Shown: positions 1-7,432 of the stretch, in pieces
Layout: every line of letters begins with the position of its first letter
Position numbering within the stretch: position 1 is the first letter of the stretch
DNA from: Imperialibacter sp. EC-SDR9
Lineage (GTDB): Bacteria; Bacteroidota; Bacteroidia; Cytophagales; Cyclobacteriaceae
Length of the DNA stretch: 49,133 nucleotides
Direction of reading: 5' to 3'
Assembly: GCF_902498805.1 (NCBI RefSeq)
Contig: NZ_LR701610.1
Span: forward strand, 1-49,133
The notes under the pieces: generated by a model
The model's input: the letters and a program-made list of their open reading frames with translations, nothing else
The model's database searches: none
Told to the model about the DNA's origin: nothing
Made by a program: the position numbers and the translations under genes

Positions 1-127
1 TTGGCGTATGAACATGCATAAAGCTAGCAAAAGCCTCTCTGGGACACCCAAGACACCGTCAAAAACCCCTCTATTTTAACTTAATTGAGGATTTTCGATA
101 ATCTTATAAAAAAGTGCGGAAGTCAGG

Positions 128-151
128 AGGGGGCCAAATGGCCCCTTTTTT
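128..151 (+). terminator. Rho-independent terminator
   Basis: A GC-rich stem (GGGGCC at 130-135 with GGCCCC at 140-145, loop AAAT) is followed by six T residues on the plus strand. It would end a plus-strand transcript entering from left of the window. No coding region could be recognised in bases 1-127. Confidence 0.7.
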
Positions 152-197
152 AGTAATACACACGCTTCAGTCGCAAATCAAAATGCAAAACACCATT

Positions 198-983
198 TTA
201 ATTGTCTTTGGCACCGTCGTCGACCCAGCAAGCTATTGTTTGAATTTCCAAATCAGTTAATGAACCCACCTTTGGCATTGTTTTGTTGCCCGTTTTCACC
301 TTTATAGTGGCAGCATTTTCCTGAATAGCTCCAAATGAAGTGAAGTTTGGTATGCCGGCGGTTCCATTATGGCATGTGGCGACGGCGCAATTGGTGGAGA
401 TAATTGAAGAAACCTGATCTTTGAAACTCACGCCTGACAACACCAAAACCTCTTTGTCTTCTTCACAACCAATCTCATCCTTAACTGTGACAATGTGAAG
501 TCCGCTTGAAACCCCGGTGAACTCACTTGCGCTGCCGAAGGCACCATCATCCAGCCTGTACTGGAAATTGCCACCATCACCCGTGGCTTCAACGGCAATT
601 GCACCAGTCGACGCCCCACAGGTCGAGGAAGTGGAAGTAGCTTCGATGGTGAGGCCGCCTTCATCAGAGAGACTTGCAGTCACAGTCTTCATGCAGTCAT
701 TGGCGTCCCTCACGGTTACTGTGTAGGCACCTGCCTCTAACCCGGTAAAAAGCCCACTGCTTTGAAACGATTGCCCGTCGATAGAAAACTCATAGCTCCC
801 GGCTCCATCAGTTGCCGCTGCTTCTATTTCCCCTATTCCTTGTCCGCAAACATCGTTTGACGACCCTGCAATGGATACGACAAGGTCGCTGACAGTGCAG
901 TCTGGGGTGGCATCTTCGTCGCCTCCCCCGCAAGAGGAAAGAAATACGGCGAGTCCTGTTAATAAAAGTAAATTTCTTCTCAT
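198..983 (-). CDS. Lipoprotein with two SprB-like repeats and a C-terminal cytochrome c-like segment
   Basis: The 261-residue protein starts with a lipoprotein signal: a hydrophobic stretch ends in LSSC, with Cys18 as the likely lipidated residue, followed by GGGDED. Two repeats of about 75 residues follow, at roughly 33-105 and 112-182. Both carry the pattern G.G.Y.Y.(I/L)D.G.F..S..F.G...G...V.V.D..GC, which is typical of SprB/gliding-adhesin type repeats. The last 75 residues contain CAVATCH near residue 197, a CX4CH variant of the CXXCH heme motif, and a later Met-Pro that could supply an axial ligand, as in cytochrome c-like tails of Bacteroidota and Planctomycetes lipoproteins. The start codon lies four bases after the stop of the anti-sigma-like gene, so the two are probably co-transcribed. 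Heme binding is inferred only. The lipoprotein call is firm; the role is unknown. Confidence 0.8.
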   Translation of the reverse strand: MRRNLLLLTGLAVFLSSCGGGDEDATPDCTVSDLVVSIAGSSNDVCGQGIGEIEAAATDGAGSYEFSIDGQSFQSSGLFTGLEAGAYTVTVRDANDCMKTVTASLSDEGGLTIEATSTSSTCGASTGAIAVEATGDGGNFQYRLDDGAFGSASEFTGVSSGLHIVTVKDEIGCEEDKEVLVLSGVSFKDQVSSIISTNCAVATCHNGTAGIPNFTSFGAIQENAATIKVKTGNKTMPKVGSLTDLEIQTIACWVDDGAKDN

Positions 984-987
984 AGTC

Positions 988-2379
988 TTAGTTTATGGTT
1001 TTTTTTAAAAAATGATATTTGGCTGTGACCAGGGTTCCTGTGGTGAACAAATGCACATCACCGTAACCAACTCCACCCAGCGGGGCTTTTACAAAAGGCT
1101 CTAGCTGCACTGAAAAATGCCTGGTCAGATAGGTCTCGATGCTGAATGAAGCTGAAACCACGCTGAGGGGATGGTTGCTCCAATTTTCGCCGGACCAACC
1201 TTTGTAGCGCCCCTCCACGCCGTCCTCGTAGACGTAGCTATAGTTTTCTGACAGCATCCAGTAAGATGACATACCTGCGCTCACCCAAATCCGGGTTCTG
1301 CCAATATTAACCACCTGCAAGCTGACAGTTATGGGTACGTCCAGCACACTACACGAAGCGTCTGTGCGAATCGGTTCTATCCCACCGGGCCAGCCCGACC
1401 CAAACGGTGGGTTGTAGTCGCCTGCACCGGCGGCATATACCTTGTCGAACTTATACACACCACCGGATAGCTTCCATCGCCTGCCAGGGCTATACTCAGC
1501 TAAAAACCCAAACCCCTTACCTATTTCTTTCAAACTAGGGTGAAAGCCGATACTGCTTACATCCGGAGAGGCGGCCAGTCCAACCGCAAACCGGTAAAAA
1601 CCTTCGTCAGGAATTGCCTCTGGTGGATTGGGCGCATACAGCGGTGCCAGGTTAAGGGCTGCCTTGTAACCGACCAGCGGGGAATGTGCCAATGGCTTGC
1701 TGCTCAGGTGGGTGATTACCGCCGGACGCTCTCCATCTTTGAGACCTATTTCTGAAAAATCATTTACGTTTCCCACACCGGGGTGATCTGCTGTTTGCAG
1801 TGTTTGGGGCACCACTTTGTTTCCATTTGATACTTGTGACTTGTCGGCATCAAAGATGGCTCCGGCTGGCTCTTTTGCTCTTGTTTGCTGAGAAGAGGAT
1901 CCTCTTTGCTCCGCCCGGTCTTCACTGGCAATACCCGCTGCCCTCGAAGCCGAAACTTCTCCGTTTCTATCTGACAGCTCCTCTATGCCGGGAAATTTGG
2001 CGTCGGTTTCCGTTGGCTGATTCTCGTTTAAAATTTTCGGCTTGCTTACGCTTTCCTCTGTTGCCGGGCTATCCATTTGAAGAGTTGATGCGCCACTATT
2101 TTTTGGTTGGATTACTCTTCCGATCTCTCCATTTTTGCTCTCCCGGTTATCAAAATACTCTTTAAGAAACCACCCTGATAAGAAAGCGATGACGGTAAGC
2201 ACTACTACTGCTGCAACAGCCTTCAGCCCTACAAAAGAACTCCCTCCTCCTCCTGTAGAAATAGCAGATGCGTCGAGCCGGGCCTCCATCAGCAGCCAGT
2301 CTTCTTCCCTGAAAGGAAAGTCCTTTTGGCCAAGTCTCTTCTTGAAAAAGTTTTCGATATTTTGCTCCTTATCAGACAT
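988..2379 (-). CDS. Anti-sigma-like membrane protein with C-terminal beta-barrel-like domain
   Basis: The start at 2379 (MSDKEQ) is preferred over the ATG at 2391 because it overlaps the sigma-factor stop by eight bases, the usual translational coupling. The first 40 residues (FFKKRLG, then FPFREEDW) match the cytoplasmic N-termini of Bacteroidota proteins encoded directly after ECF sigma factors. One transmembrane helix lies at about 50-70 (VAAVVVLTVIAFLSGWFL). A long Ser/Glu/Lys-rich linker follows to about 250. The final 200 residues alternate aromatic and polar strands (GFLAEYSPGRRWKLSGGVY, later VSASFSIETYLTRHFSVQLEPF), as in outer-membrane barrel or opacity-type domains. I infer that it binds the sigma factor inside the cell and senses or spans the envelope through its C-terminus. 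No classical FecR or zinc anti-sigma motif is visible. Confidence 0.75.
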   Translation of the reverse strand: MSDKEQNIENFFKKRLGQKDFPFREEDWLLMEARLDASAISTGGGGSSFVGLKAVAAVVVLTVIAFLSGWFLKEYFDNRESKNGEIGRVIQPKNSGASTLQMDSPATEESVSKPKILNENQPTETDAKFPGIEELSDRNGEVSASRAAGIASEDRAEQRGSSSQQTRAKEPAGAIFDADKSQVSNGNKVVPQTLQTADHPGVGNVNDFSEIGLKDGERPAVITHLSSKPLAHSPLVGYKAALNLAPLYAPNPPEAIPDEGFYRFAVGLAASPDVSSIGFHPSLKEIGKGFGFLAEYSPGRRWKLSGGVYKFDKVYAAGAGDYNPPFGSGWPGGIEPIRTDASCSVLDVPITVSLQVVNIGRTRIWVSAGMSSYWMLSENYSYVYEDGVEGRYKGWSGENWSNHPLSVVSASFSIETYLTRHFSVQLEPFVKAPLGGVGYGDVHLFTTGTLVTAKYHFLKKTIN

Positions 2380-2929
2380 TTTCCGATTCAAAGAAGTTTT
2401 TCAATTGTTCCTGAAGTCTCTTTCTGGCTTTAGCATAGTTAGATTTTGACGTTCCAACAGATATCCCCAGCTGCCTGGCTATTTCCTCATGCTTGTAGCC
2501 CTCAATGGCATATAAGTTAAACACCGTCCGATACGCTGGTGAGAGATTTTTCAATATCCCAAGTATCTCTTCATGCGAAATACCTGATATTACCGTGTCA
2601 GCGCTTTCCGCCGACTCCGCTTCTTCGAGGTCCTTCATCTCATTAAATCGAAGATCCTTCCGTGTTCGGTCGATGGCTGCATTGATCATGATCCTCCGCA
2701 GCCAGGGAACGAACGGCCTGGAAAGATCGAACTTGCCGATGTACTTAAATATTTTCATAAAGCCGTCATTCATAATTTCCACCGCATCTTCCCTGCTTTC
2801 TGCGTAGAGTACACAAATATTCATAGCATAGCTGTAGAATGACTGATAGAGCTCTTTTTGCTGAGCCCTTCTTCCATTCATGCAGCCTTTAATAATTCGC
2901 TTCAGCTCGCTATGATCAGAATCTTTCAA
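2372..2929 (-). CDS. ECF-type RNA polymerase sigma factor
   Basis: The product has 185 residues, a normal ECF length. Region 2 is recognisable around residues 27-95 (the YAMNICVLYAESREDAVEIMNDGF segment, then the region 2.4-like RPFVPWLRRIMINAAID). Region 4 is a helix-turn-helix at about 118-170 (LSPAYRTVFNLYAIEGYKH, then EEIARQLGISVGTSKSNYAKAR). It would direct RNA polymerase to a small regulon that probably includes its own operon. It is the first gene of a three-gene minus-strand operon with the anti-sigma-like barrel protein and the SprB/heme-like lipoprotein. The sigma call is firm; the regulon is unknown. Confidence 0.95.
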   Translation of the reverse strand: MKDSDHSELKRIIKGCMNGRRAQQKELYQSFYSYAMNICVLYAESREDAVEIMNDGFMKIFKYIGKFDLSRPFVPWLRRIMINAAIDRTRKDLRFNEMKDLEEAESAESADTVISGISHEEILGILKNLSPAYRTVFNLYAIEGYKHEEIARQLGISVGTSKSNYAKARKRLQEQLKNFFESENV

Positions 2930-3152
2930 TGACGGTGGTTGAGGTCTTTATAAACAGTACATGGTAACTAGTTGAAAAGGTTGCCTGCTAAAAAAACTAT
3001 ACTTCTTACAGTCAAAACAACAGAAGCGTTGCCTCACCGGAGGATATCATACAATACCGGGAGAAAAATTGTCACCTCTTCTCTAATTTAATGAGAGTCG
3101 ACTTTTAGAATGTACGGGTGTTTTACTAATATTGCAATCCCTTTTGGGGAAT

Positions 3153-3227
3153 CGAGGTGTAGCGCAGCCCGGTTAGCGCACCACGTTAGGGACGTGGGGG
3201 TCGGAAGTTCGAATCTTCTCACCTCGA
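3153..3227 (+). tRNA. tRNA-Pro, anticodon AGG
   Basis: A full cloverleaf folds. The acceptor CGAGGTG (3153-3159) pairs with CACCTCG (3220-3226) and the discriminator is A3227. The D arm is GCGC...GCGC. The anticodon stem CCACG/CGTGG encloses the loop TTAGGGA, with AGG at 3188-3190. The T stem GGAAG/CTTCT (one G-U pair) encloses TTCGAAT. CCA is not encoded. The body resembles bacterial proline tRNAs (TAGCGCAG...GGTTAGCGC). An unmodified A34 for proline is uncommon in bacteria, so the base at 3188 deserves attention. Confidence 0.93.
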
Positions 3228-3228
3228 C

Positions 3229-3256
3229 AAAAGGCCAGCAGAAATGCTGGCCTTTC
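3229..3256 (+). terminator. Terminator of tRNA-Pro (copy 1)
   Basis: An 11-bp perfect stem (AAAGGCCAGCA at 3230-3240, TGCTGGCCTTT at 3245-3255) with a GAAA tetraloop lies directly after the tRNA. It recurs with each downstream tRNA-tail copy. Confidence 0.75.
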
Positions 3257-3448
3257 TGTTTTATTCAAAGCCAAATTATTGCAGGGACGTGGACGTCGGA
3301 AGGCTGGGCGCCCCCGTACGAATCTTCTCACCTCGACAAAAGGCCAGCAGAAATGCTGGCCTTTCTGTTTTATTTAAAAGCCAAATTATTGCAGGGACGT
3401 AGACGTCGGAAGGCTGGGCGCCCCCGTACGAATCTTCTCACCTCGACA

Positions 3449-3476
3449 AAAGGCCAGCCATTGTGCTGGCTTTTTT
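3449..3476 (+). terminator. Terminator (copy 3), also facing the ridA-like gene
   Basis: The hairpin GGCCAGC-CATTGT-GCTGGC is followed by TTTTTT on the plus strand and preceded by AAAA. It could therefore also terminate the minus-strand gene that ends at 3476. Confidence 0.6.
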
Positions 3477-3892
3477 CATTCAACAGTGGCTATGCACTTT
3501 AGCTCAATTGCAATAGGCGTGGGCAAAGCAGTTACTTCCACCGTGGTTCGGCAGGGCTGGTTGTCTTTGAAATATTCTGCGTAAAGGCGGTTGTAGGCAG
3601 CAAAGTCGTCTTTCATGTTGGTGAGAAATACAGTCACATCCACCAGGTTTTCCCACTTGCTACCCGATGATTCAAGAATCAGTCTTACATTGTTAAAAAC
3701 CGAACGGCACTGCACTTCAATGTCGTAGGAGACTATATGTCCGGCCTCGTCTAGTTCGACGCCCGGGATTTCCTTCGTCCCCTTTTTCCTGGGCCCCACC
3801 CCAGAGAGAAAAAGTAAGTTTCCTACCTTGCGGGCATGTGGATAAAGCCCTACCGGTTCGGGAGCTCCTTCTGCGTTGAAAGCATTTTTCAC
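3476..3892 (-). CDS. RidA/YjgF/Rid family protein (enamine/imine deaminase-like)
   Basis: The 138-residue product covers the whole Rid fold: GNLLFLSGVGPR near 25-35, FNNVRLILESSGS near 66-78, the DVTVFLTNM strand near 85-93, and the carboxylate-binding Arg115 in CRTTVEV. The last motif, with P-(T)-P-I-A-IELKCIA, is the family signature. Rid proteins hydrolyse reactive 2-aminoacrylate-type enamines or act as 2-aminomuconate deaminases. The substrate cannot be decided here. The start overlaps the stop of the upstream aminopeptidase gene by four bases (ATGA), so the two form an operon. Confidence 0.92.
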   Translation of the reverse strand: MKNAFNAEGAPEPVGLYPHARKVGNLLFLSGVGPRKKGTKEIPGVELDEAGHIVSYDIEVQCRSVFNNVRLILESSGSKWENLVDVTVFLTNMKDDFAAYNRLYAEYFKDNQPCRTTVEVTALPTPIAIELKCIATVE

Positions 3893-5181
3893 GACCTGTT
3901 CATCAAATCCTCGATCTCCTCTGCATGGCAGGGCGCACCTGCCAGCAAGTTGATATGGCCCTCTCCGGTGATCACAATATTGTCTTCAATTCTGATTCCA
4001 AGCCCTTCTTCACGGATATAAATCCCCGGCTCAACTGTGAAAACCATTCCCGGTTCAAATACCTTGTAAATACTGGCTACGTCGTGTACATCGATACCCA
4101 GATGGTGGCTTGTACCATGCATAAAGTATTTCTTATAAGCAGGCCACTCAGGGTTCTGGTTCTTAATATCTGTCTTGTCGAGCAAACCAAGCCCCAAAAG
4201 TTCGCCCTCCATAATTTTCCCAACCTCCTTATGGAACTCAGGTATCACGCCACCAGGCGTCAACATATCAATGGCCTCGTTCTTGACACGCAGCACCGCA
4301 TCATACACCGCCCTTTGCCGTTTAGTAAACTTACCACTTACAGGCACAGTGCGGGTAAGATCAGCATTATAGTTGCCGTATTCAGCGCCAACGTCCATCA
4401 ACAGCACATCACCGGATTTAAGTTGCTGGTTGTTTTCGATGTAGTGCAACACACATGAATTGGCGCCCCCTCCTATAATAGGGGTATAGGCAAAGCCTCT
4501 GGAGCGATGAAGAACAAACTCATATATATACTCCGCCTCCACTTCGTATTCCCACACACCTGGCTTGATCAGCCCCAGCATTTTTCGAAAGGTGTTAGCG
4601 GTGATATCACAGGCGTGTTTGATGATTTCGATCTCCTTCTCTGATTTTATGCATCGCAAGTCATATAGTATCGGAGCAAGTCTTTCGTAGTTGTACAAGG
4701 GATAGTGCTCCATGCACCATTTTACAAAGCGCTGATTGCTGGTGGTTACTTCTGAAGCTGCCCTTATATGCTCATTCGATTCCAGGTAAATGTTGGTGCT
4801 CTCCGCCAGAATGGTGTACAACACTTTATGAAATTCATGCGACCATTTCACCGTTGTGATACCGCTAATCTCACGGCCTTCCTCTTTTGTAAACTTGTGC
4901 CCCTCCCAAATCGCTATCTCTTCGCTCGTCTCCCGTAGAAAGAGCACCTCTCTGAGGCTCTCATCCGGGAAATCAGGTGCGAGCAGCACGATGGTATCCT
5001 CCTGATCGATTCCGGTAAGATAGAAGAGATCAGCGTTTTGCCTGAAGCCCATGGTGCCGTCGGCATTGGTTGGCATAATATCGTTGGCTCTCACAATAGC
5101 CACACTATTGGGCTTCAATCTTTTCTGTAGCTTTTCTCTGTTGTAAGTAAAAAGCTCCTTTCCTGCCGGGCGATATCTCAT
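3889..5181 (-). CDS. pepP: Xaa-Pro aminopeptidase, M24B family (PepP-like)
   Basis: The start at 5181 gives MRYRPAGKELF, the standard N-terminus of this family; the longer frame to 5235 would add 18 unrelated residues and overlap the divergent protease gene. The 430-residue protein has an N-terminal AMP_N domain (RANDIMPTNADGTMGFRQNADLFYLTGI) and a C-terminal pita-bread metallopeptidase domain. All five metal ligands are visible: Asp in LLMDVGAEYG, Asp in NADLTRT, His in the HGTSHHLG motif, Glu in FTVEPGIYI and Glu in RIEDNIVIT. It removes N-terminal residues from peptides with proline at position 2 and is probably cytoplasmic. It is translationally coupled to the RidA-family gene. Confidence 0.95.
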   Translation of the reverse strand: MRYRPAGKELFTYNREKLQKRLKPNSVAIVRANDIMPTNADGTMGFRQNADLFYLTGIDQEDTIVLLAPDFPDESLREVLFLRETSEEIAIWEGHKFTKEEGREISGITTVKWSHEFHKVLYTILAESTNIYLESNEHIRAASEVTTSNQRFVKWCMEHYPLYNYERLAPILYDLRCIKSEKEIEIIKHACDITANTFRKMLGLIKPGVWEYEVEAEYIYEFVLHRSRGFAYTPIIGGGANSCVLHYIENNQQLKSGDVLLMDVGAEYGNYNADLTRTVPVSGKFTKRQRAVYDAVLRVKNEAIDMLTPGGVIPEFHKEVGKIMEGELLGLGLLDKTDIKNQNPEWPAYKKYFMHGTSHHLGIDVHDVASIYKVFEPGMVFTVEPGIYIREEGLGIRIEDNIVITGEGHINLLAGAPCHAEEIEDLMNRS

Positions 5182-5213
5182 TCTATTAGTTAGATTTAAT
5201 TCATCATTGGACA

Positions 5214-6695
5214 ATGTCTGACTCAAAGATAGCACATCGGAAACATTTCAGAAGATGGTACGGGCTGTTAAAAGTCTCGTTCATCGGTCTTTTGCTGCTC
5301 GAATTCCTGCCTGTTCGTGCGCAAGACAAGTATTGGTATTTCTTTAGCGAAGATATTTCGAAAACTGAAAGCCGAAAAATACTTGAAAACCACCAACTGG
5401 AACCGGTGACCTGGAGCAAGTGGTTTCACGCATGGTCGGCCCATGGAGCTCTTGGTCACGTGGTGGATGGCGTAGACAGCAGCAGAATCGTGACTCCGCT
5501 GAAACTGCTGCGAAGTTCATTTGACGAGCCTGCGCTGGGCTTTGCCCTGGAGCAAATTGGTGCCAAAGCGATTATCGAGGATGGACTGACCGGAAAAGGT
5601 GTTAAAATTGGCATCATCGATGGCGGCTTTCTGGGGGCTGACGAGAATGCATCTCTGGCATCGATTATTGCAGATGGCAGGCTAAAAGCATTTCGCAACT
5701 ATCTACAGCCGTCAGATACCATTCCGTTCGGTGGCTCCCGAAGTTTGGATGATCAGCATGGCACTGAGGTGTGGGAGCTGACGGGCGGATACAATGCTCA
5801 AAAGCGAATTCAGTTTGGCCTGGCCACGGGTGCTGACTACTACCTGGCCCGCACAGACCACGGAGCCCGGGAGCAGCGGCAGGAAGAAGATTTCCTCATC
5901 GCAGCCCTGGAGTGGATGGACAGCCTGGAGGTAAAGCTGGTCAATATTTCGTTGGGCTACAATACCAACTACGACAACCCGGCAGAAAACTACACGCCTG
6001 CAATGATGGACGGAAAAACCGCATTGGCTAGCCTTGCCTGCCAAAGGGCAACAGAAGAAGAAGGGATGCTCATTGTGGTGGCAGCGGGAAACGACGGCGA
6101 CAGCGACTGGAAGGTGGTTGACGTACCGGCAGATGCCCCAGGTGTGCTGTCGGTTGGCTCGACCGATCTAAAGTTCTGGCGAAAAATGCCCTTCAGCTCA
6201 ACGGGTACTGACTTTACCCAGTTTTTAAAACCCGACATAAGCTGCTTTGCCTCATCCGGCACGTCGTTTTCTGCACCAGTGATCACCGGCCTGGCTGCCT
6301 GCTTGTGGGAGAAGTCTCCGGCTCTGACAAATACTGCCCTCAAAGCACTTATTTTACAATCTGGCCACCTCGCCGGGGCTCCAAACAATTATATTGGCTT
6401 TGGTGTGCCCAGTTCAAACTGGCTGCTCTCGAAAATTACCCAGGGCCTGACGGAGATGACCGAACCACAGTTCGTCGCTCCAATATCAGCGAATAAGAAG
6501 AAGTCAATTAGGCTAGAGAGCGAAGGCAAAAAGAGCATAGTCCTTTATCATAAAAAGGACAGGTTCAACGTGATAAAACAGGAGTTTTTCAGCATCGAGG
6601 CAAACAGCCTTCAGGTGAAGCAGTTTGAAAATTCAAAGTTCACCACGGTAGTGGTTGATCACGAACTGGTGATGGAGGTGGAGTGGCTTAAATAG
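5214..6695 (+). CDS. Secreted subtilisin-like serine protease (S8)
   Basis: The 493-residue protein has a signal peptide (basic HRKHFRRW, then a hydrophobic VSFIGLLLLEFLPVRAQ) and a short N-terminal propeptide to about 110. The S8 domain has the catalytic triad Asp136 in GIIDGGF, His182 in DQHGTEV and Ser351 in SSGTSFSAP. The oxyanion Asn293 lies in AAGNDGD. No T9SS sorting domain is seen, since the C-terminus ends in a short beta-rich tail. It is probably periplasmic or exported without surface attachment. Its start is only 32 bases from the divergent pepP start, so the two promoters must overlap coding sequence. Confidence 0.93.
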   Translation: MSDSKIAHRKHFRRWYGLLKVSFIGLLLLEFLPVRAQDKYWYFFSEDISKTESRKILENHQLEPVTWSKWFHAWSAHGALGHVVDGVDSSRIVTPLKLLRSSFDEPALGFALEQIGAKAIIEDGLTGKGVKIGIIDGGFLGADENASLASIIADGRLKAFRNYLQPSDTIPFGGSRSLDDQHGTEVWELTGGYNAQKRIQFGLATGADYYLARTDHGAREQRQEEDFLIAALEWMDSLEVKLVNISLGYNTNYDNPAENYTPAMMDGKTALASLACQRATEEEGMLIVVAAGNDGDSDWKVVDVPADAPGVLSVGSTDLKFWRKMPFSSTGTDFTQFLKPDISCFASSGTSFSAPVITGLAACLWEKSPALTNTALKALILQSGHLAGAPNNYIGFGVPSSNWLLSKITQGLTEMTEPQFVAPISANKKKSIRLESEGKKSIVLYHKKDRFNVIKQEFFSIEANSLQVKQFENSKFTTVVVDHELVMEVEWLK

Positions 6696-7104
6696 ACCGA
6701 TAAGTGGTAAAAGAGAGCAGGCATAAAAGTATTTACAAAACGAATTTATCGCAGTGAGCACCAAACTTCATCTGGCTGAGGGTGGCCTCTACCAACCAAA
6801 ACACATTACTAAAAGTGCTCAACCTCCCGAAAGGGCGATATTCTTCTTTCACAAAGGACTTATCACCTATCGCTAAGTTAATCAACGTGCTGAAAGATCT
6901 AAAGACCGCTCTCAAACATTATGGATTAAAAATTTCCAGGAAATAATACTACGATGTCTCCCTGTTGTGACCCTGGCTTAGGTAAGAAATTACAGTTCTT
7001 TCCAGTTTGGTAGGCTATATTTTTACGACTATAGGCCTCCAATATCAGAGCTGGCTGGTCATAGAAGTTCTTTTTAGGCAGGCGAGACCTTAATTTGAAC
7101 TCAA

Positions 7105-7317
7105 ATGCCTTTTGTCGAACAGTTAGAACAGTATCAAATCGAAAATTTGGGTCTCATTGATACTATACTTACTCTTCACTCTGCTTCCCTGCATGATCAA
7201 CAGACAGAACACTTTCGCAAGTTGGTCATGCAGCGGCAAAACCTTCGCTCTATACTAAACTCTATGCATTCCAGATTAACACGGAAGCACACTCTGTTAT
7301 TGGTTTCAGCCGGATAG
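7105..7317 (+). CDS. Small hypothetical protein
   Basis: A 70-codon frame begins with ATG and encodes a mostly helical, Gln/Leu/His-rich peptide (FVEQLEQYQIENLGLIDTIL, then FRKLVMQRQNLRSILNSM). It has no recognisable domain, signal peptide or promoter. It may be part of the decayed material in this stretch rather than a living gene. Confidence 0.25.
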   Translation: MPFVEQLEQYQIENLGLIDTILTLHSASLHDQQTEHFRKLVMQRQNLRSILNSMHSRLTRKHTLLLVSAG

Positions 7318-7345
7318 TGTAATTGAAAATTGAGTGGTCGAGTTA

Positions 7346-7376
7346 GGGGTGTTTTTTTGAAACCTAAAAACACCCC
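7346..7376. other. Strong hairpin downstream of the ChW lipoprotein gene
   Basis: GGGGTGTTTTT at 7346-7356 pairs perfectly with AAAAACACCCC at 7366-7376 across a nine-base loop. It lies 57 bases after the stop of the minus-strand lipoprotein gene. The downstream U-run expected of a terminator on that strand is missing, so it may instead protect the mRNA 3' end. Confidence 0.5.
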
Positions 7377-7432
7377 AAAAAAACCGTATCTCAGCCTCTT
7401 TCTATTCAAAGTAAAGGTTCGTCGGACAGTAA

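Larger units (their letters stand above)
3189..3476 (+). repeat. Tandem duplications of tRNA-Pro 3' half plus terminator
   Basis: The intact tRNA half starting GGGACGTGG at 3189 is followed by two further copies starting at 3284 and 3394, a period of 110 bases. Each copy keeps GGGACGT, GTCGGAAG, the tRNA 3' tail CGAATCTTCTCACCTCGAC, a GGCCAGC-type hairpin and, between copies, the spacer GCCAAATTATTGCA. In copies 2 and 3 the T-loop is broken by an identical insert (GGCTGGGCGCCCCCGTA replaces TT), so these are not functional tRNAs. The third copy ends with a variant hairpin at about 3449-3470 followed by six T residues. The shared insert shows that copy 3 arose from copy 2 or the reverse. Confidence 0.85.
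6696..7432. other. Gene-poor stretch with possible decayed coding remnants
   Basis: No convincing gene was recognised. One plus-strand frame without an ATG (6758-6946, 62 codons) has protein-like composition (LKVLNLPKGRYSSF, then LINVLKDLKTALKHYGLKI) and may be the tail of a decayed gene. A 70-codon ATG frame at 7105-7317 is listed separately. At 7346-7376 there is a perfect 11-bp hairpin (GGGGTGTTTTT/AAAAACACCCC). Confidence 0.4.

Noticed and set aside
3110-3502. Plus-strand open frame of 130 codons over the tRNA region
   Set aside because: It runs through tRNA-Pro and its duplicated tails. Its repeats are explained by the tRNA copies.
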